DNA from: Thermoplasmatota archaeon
GTDB taxonomy: Archaea > Thermoplasmatota > E2 > DHVEG-1
Assembly: GCA_022866015.1 (NCBI GenBank)
Contig: JALHTX010000071.1
Location: 1-11,533, forward strand
Reading direction: 5' to 3'
DNA: 11,533 nucleotides
Positions 6,103 to 11,533 of the stretch are shown here, one piece after another. The position numbers were made by a program, and so were the translations under genes. Numbering within the stretch: position 1 is the first letter of the stretch; every line of letters starts with the position of its first letter. Under the pieces are notes generated by a model that saw nothing but the letters and a program-made list of their open reading frames with translations, was not told the DNA's origin and made no database searches.

Positions 6103-6504
6103 ATGAAAAAAGTAAGGAAAGTTTCACCATCAAAAATCCGATATGATCAAACCCACCCTCTCATATGTTTCCGTACTACTACTGAAGAAAAAGAAAAGAT
6201 AGAGGTGATGGCTGAAATAACAGGAAAAACCATATCACAGATTGTAACGGAACTACTACTCAAAGGATGTGTTGATATTGAAAATGCATATAATGAGGGT
6301 TTTAATTTTGGGATGGAAGAAGGCGAACAATTTGGACGTAAGGATGGTAAATCAGAATGGGGTATCGAAATCCCTTGCCCTGACTGTAACGAAAATATAT
6401 TTCTAACACCTGGTTCACCCTGGCTTAAAGTCATAAAAGAATATGTGCAAAAATATGGATGGGGACATGTCGCATGTGAGGAAAAAAAGAAGTTGTCAAA
6501 ATAA
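6103..6504 (+). CDS. Ribbon-helix-helix protein with C-terminal zinc-binding domain
   Basis: The start is ATG 6103, preceded at eight bases by AGGAGG; an in-frame TTG at 6097 is less likely. The 133-residue protein has a CopG/Arc-type ribbon-helix-helix at about 18-55 (PLICFRTTTEEKEKIEVMAE, then ITGKTISQIVTELLLKG). A linker with Gly at every fourth position follows (G66, 70, 74, 78, 82). The C-terminus is a probable zinc site with C92-P-D-C95 and H122-V-A-C125. This domain pairing is common in archaeal viruses, plasmids and integrated elements, where the proteins act as small transcription regulators. It is the last gene of the rightward element cluster and is followed by T-rich DNA. Confidence 0.8.
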   Translation: MKKVRKVSPSKIRYDQTHPLICFRTTTEEKEKIEVMAEITGKTISQIVTELLLKGCVDIENAYNEGFNFGMEEGEQFGRKDGKSEWGIEIPCPDCNENIFLTPGSPWLKVIKEYVQKYGWGHVACEEKKKLSK

Positions 6505-6518
6505 CTAGATGCGTCCTA

Positions 6519-6557
6519 ACATCTTTTTTAACTCCCTCTATTTTGATTTTTATCTCC
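6519..6557 (+). terminator. T-rich terminator at the right end of the element cluster
   Basis: Several T runs (ATCTTTTTTAAC, ATTTTGATTTTTATC) follow the ribbon-helix-helix gene on the plus strand. They fit an archaeal T-tract terminator closing the cluster. Confidence 0.4.
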
Positions 6558-6573
6558 TCCAAACATTTAAATG

Positions 6574-6616
6574 AATAAATAGGATTTAACAATTTGTTGT
6601 TTTTATACTATTTATT
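6574..6616. repeat. AT-rich inverted repeat in the intergenic region
   Basis: AATAAATAG (6574-6582) and CTATTTATT (6608-6616) form a perfect 9-bp inverted repeat, with a smaller AACAA/TTGTT pair inside its loop. In DNA this AT-rich such repeats can arise by chance. The 6505-6698 interval otherwise holds the terminator and the promoter of the next gene. Confidence 0.3.
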
Positions 6617-6667
6617 TTTAATTTTGTTGCATATAAGATTTGTCTAAGAAACGTTTAAGTCTGAAAA

Positions 6668-6677
6668 TTATATATTA
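6668..6677 (+). promoter_or_regulatory. TATA box of the UPF0058 gene
   Basis: TTATATATTA lies about 26 bases before the ATG at 6699. GGGGAG follows near the start codon. Confidence 0.5.
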
Positions 6678-6698
6678 TTATATTTATTAGGGGAGAAT

Positions 6699-7007
6699 AT
6701 GCAAAAAGATGAGCTTATTCAATTTCATATGTTTTTATTGCAATTAAAAAACCATCTAGGGGACATGGTTGATAATTATGATGGGCTGGAATTTCAGTCT
6801 TATGACAAATTAGATGTTACACCCTATCAGATCTATAAATCTAAGAGAGAACATAAACTTGCTGTATTTACACTAAGCAGGGGAATTGCGGAGCTTTTAT
6901 CTCATAATAATTTTCCAGGTTTAGAAGAGATTTCTAACAGACTTGGTCAAATATCAGAACGTTTTATGACTGAAAAAGAAAAAAGATTTATGCTTTTGTT
7001 GAAATGA
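6699..7007 (+). CDS. UPF0058 family protein
   Basis: The 102-residue protein begins MQKDELIQFHMFLLQLKNHL and carries the block YQIYKSKREHKLAVFTLSRGIAELL followed by LEEISNRLGQISERF. This matches UPF0058, a small all-helical family found across Euryarchaeota, in which KDELI-LH and HKSK-EHK-A-F-L are conserved. Its biochemical function is unknown. AGGGGAGAAT precedes the ATG, and the length is normal. It stands alone between T-rich spacers and appears to be host rather than mobile-element content, marking the probable right boundary of the element. Confidence 0.85.
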   Translation: MQKDELIQFHMFLLQLKNHLGDMVDNYDGLEFQSYDKLDVTPYQIYKSKREHKLAVFTLSRGIAELLSHNNFPGLEEISNRLGQISERFMTEKEKRFMLLLK

Positions 7008-7164
7008 AATCAGTGTTAAAGTTTATAAAAAATATTTTAAAAATTTAATGACTTAGTGAATAAAAAAACAAACATTTCATTTTTTTCTACAAAATAAGTT
7101 TTTATATTAATTTGTATATAAATGCTAATAAAACGTTCGGAAAAAACCAAACAAAAACAAACAC

Positions 7165-7174
7165 TATATAAATA
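7165..7174 (+). promoter_or_regulatory. TATA box of the membrane regulator gene
   Basis: TATATAAATA is an almost ideal archaeal TATA box. Transcription would start about 7195, a few bases before ATG 7201, implying a leaderless mRNA; no ribosome-binding site is present. The A/C-rich CAAACAAAAACAAACAC lies directly upstream. Confidence 0.65.
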
Positions 7175-7200
7175 AATGAATAATAAACTATAATATTAGA

Positions 7201-8223
7201 ATGCCAAAACTAACTCTTGATATGAATACATTCAAAGCACTTGCCTCGGATACAAGGCTCGATATTTTACGTACTCTTGACGGTAAAAAAATGAATTTAA
7301 ATGATATGTGCAAAGCAACAAATCTTAACAAATCAACTCTTCATGAACATCTAACAAAACTTAATGAGGCAGGTCTAATTAAAAAGAATGAAAGAGAAGG
7401 ACATAAATGGGTTTATTATAAACTAACTTGGAAAGGAGAAGGCCTTCTTCATCCAGAAAACACTAGAATTGTTGTAATGTTTAGTACTACATTTATCTCA
7501 TTATTAATCGCAGTTATACTTATTGTGAATTTTTTACAACCTATACCAGTGGGAATCGCTGAGACAATAGATGATACAACATATCTTTATGAAGTAGAAG
7601 GCAAAGGTATTCCATTAATTGGAAACAGTTTTAGCTATAATTATCTTGGAGAGATTGATGCAAAAAATAAAACTGTGGGAAATATAACTACAGAGCTTCA
7701 GAATAAAGCTCCTCCCGTGAACAGTATAGGAGATAATTACGATGATGAGGATATAGCTTGGTTTATAGTGGATTCTGCATCCATATCAACTAATGAGGAT
7801 TCAAATTATTTAAAACTGGATAATTCTAGATCTTTAGAACAGTTCAATATTCCTAAAAGTCTTCAAGGTGGATCTATCGATAATAGTCAGGATATTTTGT
7901 ATTCATTCTATGATATAAATCGTACAATTATTGGTATGAATAGCTCAACTAATAATACAGAAAGGCCGAATACTACAGGTGAAAACAAAACAAATGAACC
8001 TTCTTCGGGTTTTGTAGGTGATAACACCTCAATAAATCAATCTTCTTTAGGATATGAAAATAAAGAAAATTATTTAGGTTCTTATCCATTAGTTCCAAGT
8101 ATGATTGCGACTGTACACGATACAACATTCTTATTTTTCGCAGTTGCTTGCATAACATTTTTTGGGATATTATTTACGTTATCTACTTGGAGATTATGGG
8201 TGAACAAAAAACAAAGGTTATAA
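7201..8223 (+). CDS. Membrane-anchored ArsR-type winged-helix regulator
   Basis: Of 340 residues, 1-80 form an ArsR-type winged helix (FKALASDTRLDILRTLDGK, LNKSTLHEHLTKLNEAGLI, wing REGHKWVYYKLTWKG). A membrane helix follows at about 89-112 (VVMFSTTFISLLIAVILIV), then a polar segment at 113-306 rich in Asn/Ser/Thr/Asp, a second helix at about 308-329, and a short basic tail. The positive side rule puts the DNA-binding domain and the tail inside the cell and the 190-residue domain outside. That domain has about nine N-glycosylation sequons (for example N156, N161, N240, N247, N257, N262, N275), as expected for a surface-exposed archaeal domain. It would be a one-component sensor coupling an outside signal to transcription. 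The signal and target genes are unknown. Confidence 0.8.
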   Translation: MPKLTLDMNTFKALASDTRLDILRTLDGKKMNLNDMCKATNLNKSTLHEHLTKLNEAGLIKKNEREGHKWVYYKLTWKGEGLLHPENTRIVVMFSTTFISLLIAVILIVNFLQPIPVGIAETIDDTTYLYEVEGKGIPLIGNSFSYNYLGEIDAKNKTVGNITTELQNKAPPVNSIGDNYDDEDIAWFIVDSASISTNEDSNYLKLDNSRSLEQFNIPKSLQGGSIDNSQDILYSFYDINRTIIGMNSSTNNTERPNTTGENKTNEPSSGFVGDNTSINQSSLGYENKENYLGSYPLVPSMIATVHDTTFLFFAVACITFFGILFTLSTWRLWVNKKQRL

Positions 8224-8235
8224 TATAACTCCTAC

Positions 8236-8250
8236 AAAAAAAGTAAAAAT
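8236..8250 (-). terminator. T-tract terminator of the PIP-box ORF
   Basis: On the minus strand, 20 bases after the micro-ORF stop, the sequence reads ATTTTTAC followed by TTTTTTT. This is the usual archaeal T-rich termination signal. Confidence 0.45.
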
Positions 8251-8269
8251 TTTAATTATTAATCCTTTG

Positions 8270-8326
8270 TTAAAGTTCTTCAATTTCTCCGTTTTCTTCA
8301 AAGAAATCAAATAATGTTTTTTGCAT
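8270..8326 (-). CDS. 18-residue PCNA-interaction (PIP-box) micropeptide
   Basis: The ORF encodes MQKTLFDFFEENGEIEEL. Residues 2-9, QKTLFDFF, match the canonical PCNA-interacting motif Q-x-x-L-x-x-F-F exactly and resemble the C-terminal PIP tails of archaeal RFC large subunits. Upstream, GAGGTGAT (8332-8339) is complementary over eight bases to the archaeal 16S 3' end, and its GGTGA core is six bases from the ATG. A TATA-like box with a purine-rich BRE precedes it, and a T tract follows. An in-frame TGA two codons before the ATG rules out a longer N-terminus. If made, the peptide would be expected to occupy the PCNA client pocket. The alternative is a relic of a larger PIP-bearing gene. Confidence 0.5.
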   Translation of the reverse strand: MQKTLFDFFEENGEIEEL

Positions 8327-8363
8327 CCGTCATCACCTCAAAAAACATGTATGAAAAACCATA

Positions 8364-8379
8364 GTTATATTTCTTTCGA
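8364..8379 (-). promoter_or_regulatory. TATA/BRE-like promoter of the PIP-box ORF
   Basis: The minus strand reads CGAAAGAAATATAAC: a purine-rich BRE followed by a TATA-like element centred near 8368. Expected initiation is near 8342, immediately before the GAGGTGAT ribosome-binding site, leaving a leader of about 16 bases. Confidence 0.4.
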
Positions 8380-8397
8380 TTAATATTCACTTAGATG

Positions 8398-9489
8398 TTA
8401 TATCATTGTTTCAAGATCTATTGCATTATACGTATATACCTCATGACAACAATAACATTTTATGCATTTTGAGTAATCTATTTTTGCTTTTTTATCAACT
8501 ATTTTTATTGCTTTTCTAGAGCATACTTCTACACATTGATCACATCCAATACATTTTACATTTGGGCAAGGAAAACGATCAGGTGTTTTTTTACCTGTAA
8601 GCAGATATCCTGCTGATGATAGAAGTATAAAACCTGTGTATTTTACATCTTTTGGTGAAAGCAATGGATAATCTATTTGTAAAGGCCATAAATTTCTTAT
8701 TTTTGCCTCCTTAAGAGTTGGTATTCCAATTGGTTCTATATCAAGCATTTTACAGATAGCAAGATCTAGTGCAACTGAATTTTCTGATGCAAGCATTACC
8801 TCTAACTCTACAGGGTCTCCACTACTGGGGCCTTCTCCTTGCATTCCAACTACTCCATCCATAATTATAAGATTTGGTTTTGCTACTAATAGTACATCAA
8901 TTAACATTTCTGCAAATTCTTTTCTTCTAAGAAACATTGAATGATATTTAGCTTTGGTAAGACCTGGTATTGAGCCAAACATAATTTTTGTTGCAAGAGT
9001 CATCATCATAAATGAATGCGTTTTTATTTTAGGTAATGATATTATCTTATCTGCATTGAGAACAAAGTTGTATATGGGTATTTTTTGTAATCTTTTGCCA
9101 TTAGGAAAATCAATTTTTTTAGAACTAGTATCATAATTTAATTCTATACCAAGTTGTTTTGAAAGTTTTATTAAACCTGATTTTTTATAAACTCTTTTTA
9201 ATCTTCTTTTTGTAAACTGACCGGATGGTGAATCCCCAATGAAAGGGATGCCACCTACTTTTAAAACAGATTTTGCTACAGCACTTATTACAACAGGGTT
9301 TGTAACAATACATTTCTCTGGTTCAGTTGCATTTAACAAATTAGTTTTTAATAAAACACGTTCACCTTTACTTATGTAATTTTTAAAGCCACCAATTGGT
9401 TTTAAAAGTGATTCAATGTTTAAATTATCATAAGTGGATTTTTGGATACTTACTATGGCGGTGTTAGAGTGTAAAAACTGATTCATCAT
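8398..9489 (-). CDS. DUF362 protein with C-terminal ferredoxin domain (one Cys missing)
   Basis: A 363-residue DUF362 protein. Conserved DUF362 blocks are KGERVLLKTNLL (about 41-52), GGIPFIGDSPSG (79-90), DKIISLPKIKTHS (147-159) and IIMDGVVGMQGEGPSSGDPV (208-227). The C-terminus is an iron-sulfur domain: C313-xx-C316-xx-C319-xxx-C323, then C342-xx-C345-xx-C348, where the expected fourth cysteine is Y352 (CHEVYTYNAI instead of CHEVCPYNAI). In a two-[4Fe-4S] ferredoxin that residue ligates the first cluster, so that cluster may be [3Fe-4S], labile or rescued by C308 or C347. DUF362 proteins are presumed redox or metal-cofactor proteins; the substrate is unknown. A second Met lies at codon 2. 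A TATA box about 23 bases upstream implies a near-leaderless mRNA. Confidence 0.85.
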   Translation of the reverse strand: MMNQFLHSNTAIVSIQKSTYDNLNIESLLKPIGGFKNYISKGERVLLKTNLLNATEPEKCIVTNPVVISAVAKSVLKVGGIPFIGDSPSGQFTKRRLKRVYKKSGLIKLSKQLGIELNYDTSSKKIDFPNGKRLQKIPIYNFVLNADKIISLPKIKTHSFMMMTLATKIMFGSIPGLTKAKYHSMFLRRKEFAEMLIDVLLVAKPNLIIMDGVVGMQGEGPSSGDPVELEVMLASENSVALDLAICKMLDIEPIGIPTLKEAKIRNLWPLQIDYPLLSPKDVKYTGFILLSSAGYLLTGKKTPDRFPCPNVKCIGCDQCVEVCSRKAIKIVDKKAKIDYSKCIKCYCCHEVYTYNAIDLETMI

Positions 9490-9507
9490 TAAAAATATAT
9501 GATTTAG

Positions 9508-9515
9508 TTATATAA
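9508..9515 (-). promoter_or_regulatory. TATA box of the DUF362 gene
   Basis: The minus strand carries TTATATAA centred about 23 bases from the ATG. Initiation would fall at or next to the start codon, and no ribosome-binding site is visible. Confidence 0.5.
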
Positions 9516-9614
9516 GTATTTTTAAATTTTATTCTATTTTTTTACTATTAATCTATTTTTAAATAAGAAAAAATTAATTTAATTTATTACAAGACTAAGG
9601 TCCCTAAATAATTG

Positions 9615-10242
9615 CTATTGTTGAACCATTTTAGTATCCATTTCGTCATTGTTATTTAAAAATACTTGTAAATAATTAGTTATCGCTTCTTGATATAAAT
9701 TTGTCCTAATATATTTATTTTGTCTTCTGAGTATAGTTTAAAAAACTTAAGTTCAAGCTATCTATCATATGCTTCTAGATAATCATTTACATCGTTATAA
9801 TCTGAATCATCTTTGGCATGTATACCAAGTCTTGTGTTTGCAATAGTTGCTATATTACCAACATTTTTTTAAATATGAGTTAATGTTTTCGTAACTTCAG
9901 TGTTACGAAGTCACGTTACGTAACGGTAACGATGATACGTAACGAAGAAACAATTTTTTGTAATATTTAACTCATTATATCTGTCATCTATAATTCGCTA
10001 TATAAAATTTGGTTGTTAAAATGTTATTTTAACAGGAGAAATATTATCAAACAACAATATAAAATCGTCATCTGAAACTAATAATTCTAAATTATTTTTT
10101 ATATTTGTTAGAGTTTTTTTAAGAGTTCACTCCTATATAAATTAGCACTCATTAAAACAATCTTTAGTTTGTTCTTATTTTTTATTATTGTTGGAATTTT
10201 TATAAATAATACAATAATTATATTAATGGAATAATTTATATA
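9615..10242 (-). pseudogene. Decayed TPR-like gene in several frames
   Basis: Four coding-looking pieces lie in order on the minus strand. From 10242: LFIKIPTIIKNKNKLKIVLM followed by SANLYRSELLKK. After a frameshift near 10112-10126: TLTNIKNNLELLVSDDDFIL plus LFDNISPVKITF, to a stop at 10016. After the GTAAC repeat cluster: NVGNIATIANTRLGIHAKDD to YLEAYDR, stop at 9758, then LELKFFKLYSEDKINILGQIY in the same frame. After a further frameshift near 9695: YQEAITNYLQVFLNNND to a stop at 9615. The last pieces have tetratricopeptide rhythm (N-GNIA...LG, ILGQIY...YQEAITNYLQVF). In the first piece's frame the sequence upstream is also open to an ATG at 10350, apart from one TAG at 10243-10245. The parent family is not identified. 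Confidence 0.5.
9888..9944. repeat. GTAAC/GTTAC inverted-repeat cluster
   Basis: Six GTAAC or GTTAC cores start at 9891, 9902, 9915, 9920, 9926 and 9939. They include a perfect hairpin TTCGTAAC-ttcagt-GTTACGAA (9888-9909; 8-bp arms, 6-base loop) and a perfect 12-bp palindrome CGTTACGTAACG (9914-9925). The CG-containing motif is conspicuous in this AT-rich DNA. Confidence 0.6.
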
Positions 10243-10379
10243 CTAGAAATTGTTTATAATTATTATTAGAGGTAGGAGAAAAATTTGCTTTTTTGCATTT
10301 TTCTTTCTGCCCCCCATTTTTTTTATTTTATTATCATCGTATGCAAGCATTTTTGATATAATATTTAAAAACTATTCTT

Positions 10380-10490
10380 TCAGTTATTATCTGAATTATC
10401 AATCATATTCTCATATTCTCTCAGATGTTGCTTATATTTCTGTTTTTTCAAGAGTTGCTCTATTAGATCTATTTTTTTATCTTGTTCCAT
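10380..10490 (-). CDS. 36-residue charged peptide overlapping the truncated regulator
   Basis: The ORF encodes MEQDKKIDLIEQLLKKQKYK followed by QHLREYENMIDNSDNN, a strongly amphipathic helix. GGAG lies nine bases before the ATG, inside the end of the Lrp/AsnC-like gene. It could be a real micropeptide translated after that gene, or reading-frame debris at the edge of the decayed region. Low certainty. Confidence 0.3.
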   Translation of the reverse strand: MEQDKKIDLIEQLLKKQKYKQHLREYENMIDNSDNN

Positions 10491-10782
10491 TTTTTAATTC
10501 TCCGTTTACTATTTGATTGATTAATTTTTTTTCTACTGGTTTGTTTGTTCTTTTCATAAGTAATATGTAGCTTTTTTTATCAAGTTTTTCTTCATCTACT
10601 ACGGCTACATATCCCCAGATAGTATTGTTTTTTTCCAGGTTATTTATTACTCGCCATACTTTTTGTCTTGAAAAATGACAGGATTCTGCTATATCATTTA
10701 TAGATTTATTTGCATTTTTTGCTAGTTCATCCAGTATCCTTTTGTTATCTTTTTCTATTTGTTTTATACTGCGTTTTGCCAT
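10477..10782 (-). CDS. Lrp/AsnC-type winged-helix regulator, C-terminally truncated
   Basis: The 101-residue protein begins MAKRSIKQIEKDNKRILDEL and has an AsnC-type helix-turn-helix (SINDIAESCHFSRQKVWRVI, then NNLEKNNTIWGYVAVVDEEKL), where the GY-A-VD after the recognition helix is the family hallmark. It then enters the first strand of the ligand-binding RAM-like domain (SYILLMKRTNKPVEKK) and stops. Full-length family members are around 150 residues or more, so most of the effector domain is missing, and no continuation is found in the other frames downstream. It may be a broken regulator or a DNA-binding-only form. It borders the decayed region 9615-10350. Confidence 0.65.
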   Translation of the reverse strand: MAKRSIKQIEKDNKRILDELAKNANKSINDIAESCHFSRQKVWRVINNLEKNNTIWGYVAVVDEEKLDKKSYILLMKRTNKPVEKKLINQIVNGELKNGTR

Positions 10783-10802
10783 ATTTTAACAAAATCGTGT
10801 TT

Positions 10803-10813
10803 AAATATATAAA
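10803..10813 (-). promoter_or_regulatory. TATA box of the Lrp/AsnC-type gene
   Basis: On the minus strand TTTATATATTTAA is centred about 26 bases from the ATG at 10782. It predicts a leaderless mRNA; no ribosome-binding site is visible. Confidence 0.5.
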
Positions 10814-10903
10814 ACTATTCTAAATGTAAAATAAATTGTCATAAATATTTACTTTTTCTTCTATTATGTTTCAAATAATTTAATTATATAGAGGTATTAT
10901 TTT

Positions 10904-11051
10904 ATGTTTTTGAAGTTGTTGTTTGAAAGAGAAAAGATCTTAATAGACTTGTTGCTGGGCATATAATGAGTTGATAGAATATAGGGCTAGTAGACATTAT
11001 AATAGTAAATACACTTATCTTATGATACCTTACCTTGTTTTTAAAAATTAA
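10904..11051 (+). pseudogene. Frameshifted gene fragment
   Basis: An ATG with GAGGT eight bases upstream encodes MFLKLLFEREKILIDLLLGI and then stops. From about 10959, one frame over, the sequence reads AYNELIEYRASRHYNSKYTY followed by LMIPYLVFKN to a TAA at 11049-11051. The two pieces look like parts of one protein split by a frameshift. The family is not recognised. The TATATA directly before the GAGGT is too close to serve as this ORF's own promoter. Confidence 0.3.
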
Positions 11052-11098
11052 ATCACTATTGCAACTATTTTTTGTTTAATATGTTGTGTAATATATAA

Positions 11099-11125
11099 TT
11101 ATTAGAAAAATTTAAGTTCTAATAA
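11099..11125 (+). repeat. 9-bp inverted repeat before the secreted protein gene
   Basis: TTATTAGAA (11099-11107) and TTCTAATAA (11117-11125) form a perfect inverted repeat around a 9-base loop, 40 bases before the ATG at 11166. It could be an operator or a structure in the 5' leader. Confidence 0.4.
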
Positions 11126-11165
11126 ATGATTATAATTTTGATTATTTTGGGGTAAGGAGGAAAAA

Positions 11166-11533
11166 ATGAAAAAAAATATCATAGCAATTTTAATTGTAGT
11201 AATACTTATAGCAATTTCTCTTTTTGATGCAACACAATCTAAAAAAATATCGATAAATCTAGGAGACAATGATGATTTTACCAAATGGTTTCCCAATCCA
11301 ATTGATGAACAAAATATGACAGGAACTGATTTTAATACCTCTGATGGTAAAAAGGGTAGAATCCAGCAGATCAGTGATAGTAAAAACCCACCAACAGATA
11401 TAATGGATATATGTGATTATGTAACCATTGAATGGAAAGAACCAAAGATGAGTAAACCATGGAAGACATATCATATCGATAGTATGTCACCAACAGGAGG
11501 CCATGGATGGTATTTCCATTTTGATTATAAATC
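11166..11533 (+). CDS. Secreted or membrane-anchored protein, function unknown (partial)
   Basis: The ATG is preceded at five bases by AAGGAGG, a very strong ribosome-binding site. The protein starts MKKNIIAILIVVILIAISLF, a signal peptide or N-terminal anchor, followed by a hydrophilic extracellular domain containing NMTGTDF, a single Cys in DIMDICDYVTIEWKEP, and the Trp/His-rich GGHGWYFHFDYK. At least 122 residues are encoded before the window ends, with no stop. The family is not recognised. The aromatic-rich segment near the edge would suit a beta-rich outer domain. Confidence 0.75.
   Translation, partial: MKKNIIAILIVVILIAISLFDATQSKKISINLGDNDDFTKWFPNPIDEQNMTGTDFNTSDGKKGRIQQISDSKNPPTDIMDICDYVTIEWKEPKMSKPWKTYHIDSMSPTGGHGWYFHFDYK

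Noticed and set aside
10250..10516. Plus-strand 88-codon Phe/Ser-rich open frame
   Set aside because: It is antisense to AT-rich minus-strand reading frames, lacks a ribosome-binding site, and its composition reflects T-rich DNA rather than a membrane protein.
1..11533. CRISPR array or rRNA/tRNA genes
   Set aside because: No regularly spaced long direct repeats and no recognisable rRNA or tRNA sequence on either strand.

Overview
The window looks like an AT-rich archaeal chromosome segment, probably a euryarchaeote of the Thermoplasmatota type, although the lineage is inferred from gene content only. Archaeal signs are an UPF0058 protein, an EarA-like winged-helix regulator, archaeal-length PdxS with its internal insertion, a membrane-anchored ArsR-type regulator, TATA boxes about 25 bases upstream of start codons (several implying leaderless mRNAs), GGTGA/GAGGT ribosome-binding sites, and T-rich terminators without strong hairpins.

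Layout. Positions 1-94 hold the 3' end of an unidentified gene. 368-697 encodes an EarA-like regulator. 803-2394 is the vitamin B6 operon pdxS-pdxT, whose genes overlap by 7 bases and encode the PLP synthase complex (lyase subunit plus glutaminase subunit).

2474-6504 has the content of an integrated mobile element: a tyrosine recombinase with a C-terminal zinc ribbon; a winged-helix protein on the opposite strand; and a rightward cluster of small genes. That cluster holds an AbrB-like protein, a 28-residue peptide, a winged-helix protein with a Gly/Lys-rich tail, a 72-residue protein, 25- and 39-residue peptides, and a ribbon-helix-helix protein with a zinc-binding C-terminus. The divergent promoter at 4564-4641 carries repeated AATATATYCA motifs and a perfect 15-bp inverted repeat. 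The winged-helix gene contains iteron-like ACAGGTNAC repeats. No att sites or tRNA target could be identified.

6699-9489 returns to apparent host genes: UPF0058, a membrane-anchored ArsR-type regulator with a heavily sequon-rich outer domain, and on the minus strand a DUF362/ferredoxin protein. Between the last two lies the most unusual item: an 18-codon minus-strand ORF with its own TATA box, an 8-base ribosome-binding site and a T-rich terminator. It encodes a near-textbook PCNA-interaction peptide (QKTLFDFF).

9490-11160 is mostly degraded DNA. It holds a decayed TPR-like gene on the minus strand, interrupted by a dense GTAAC/GTTAC repeat cluster (9888-9944), then a truncated Lrp/AsnC-type regulator and a broken fragment on the plus strand. 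The window ends inside a secreted protein gene starting at 11166.
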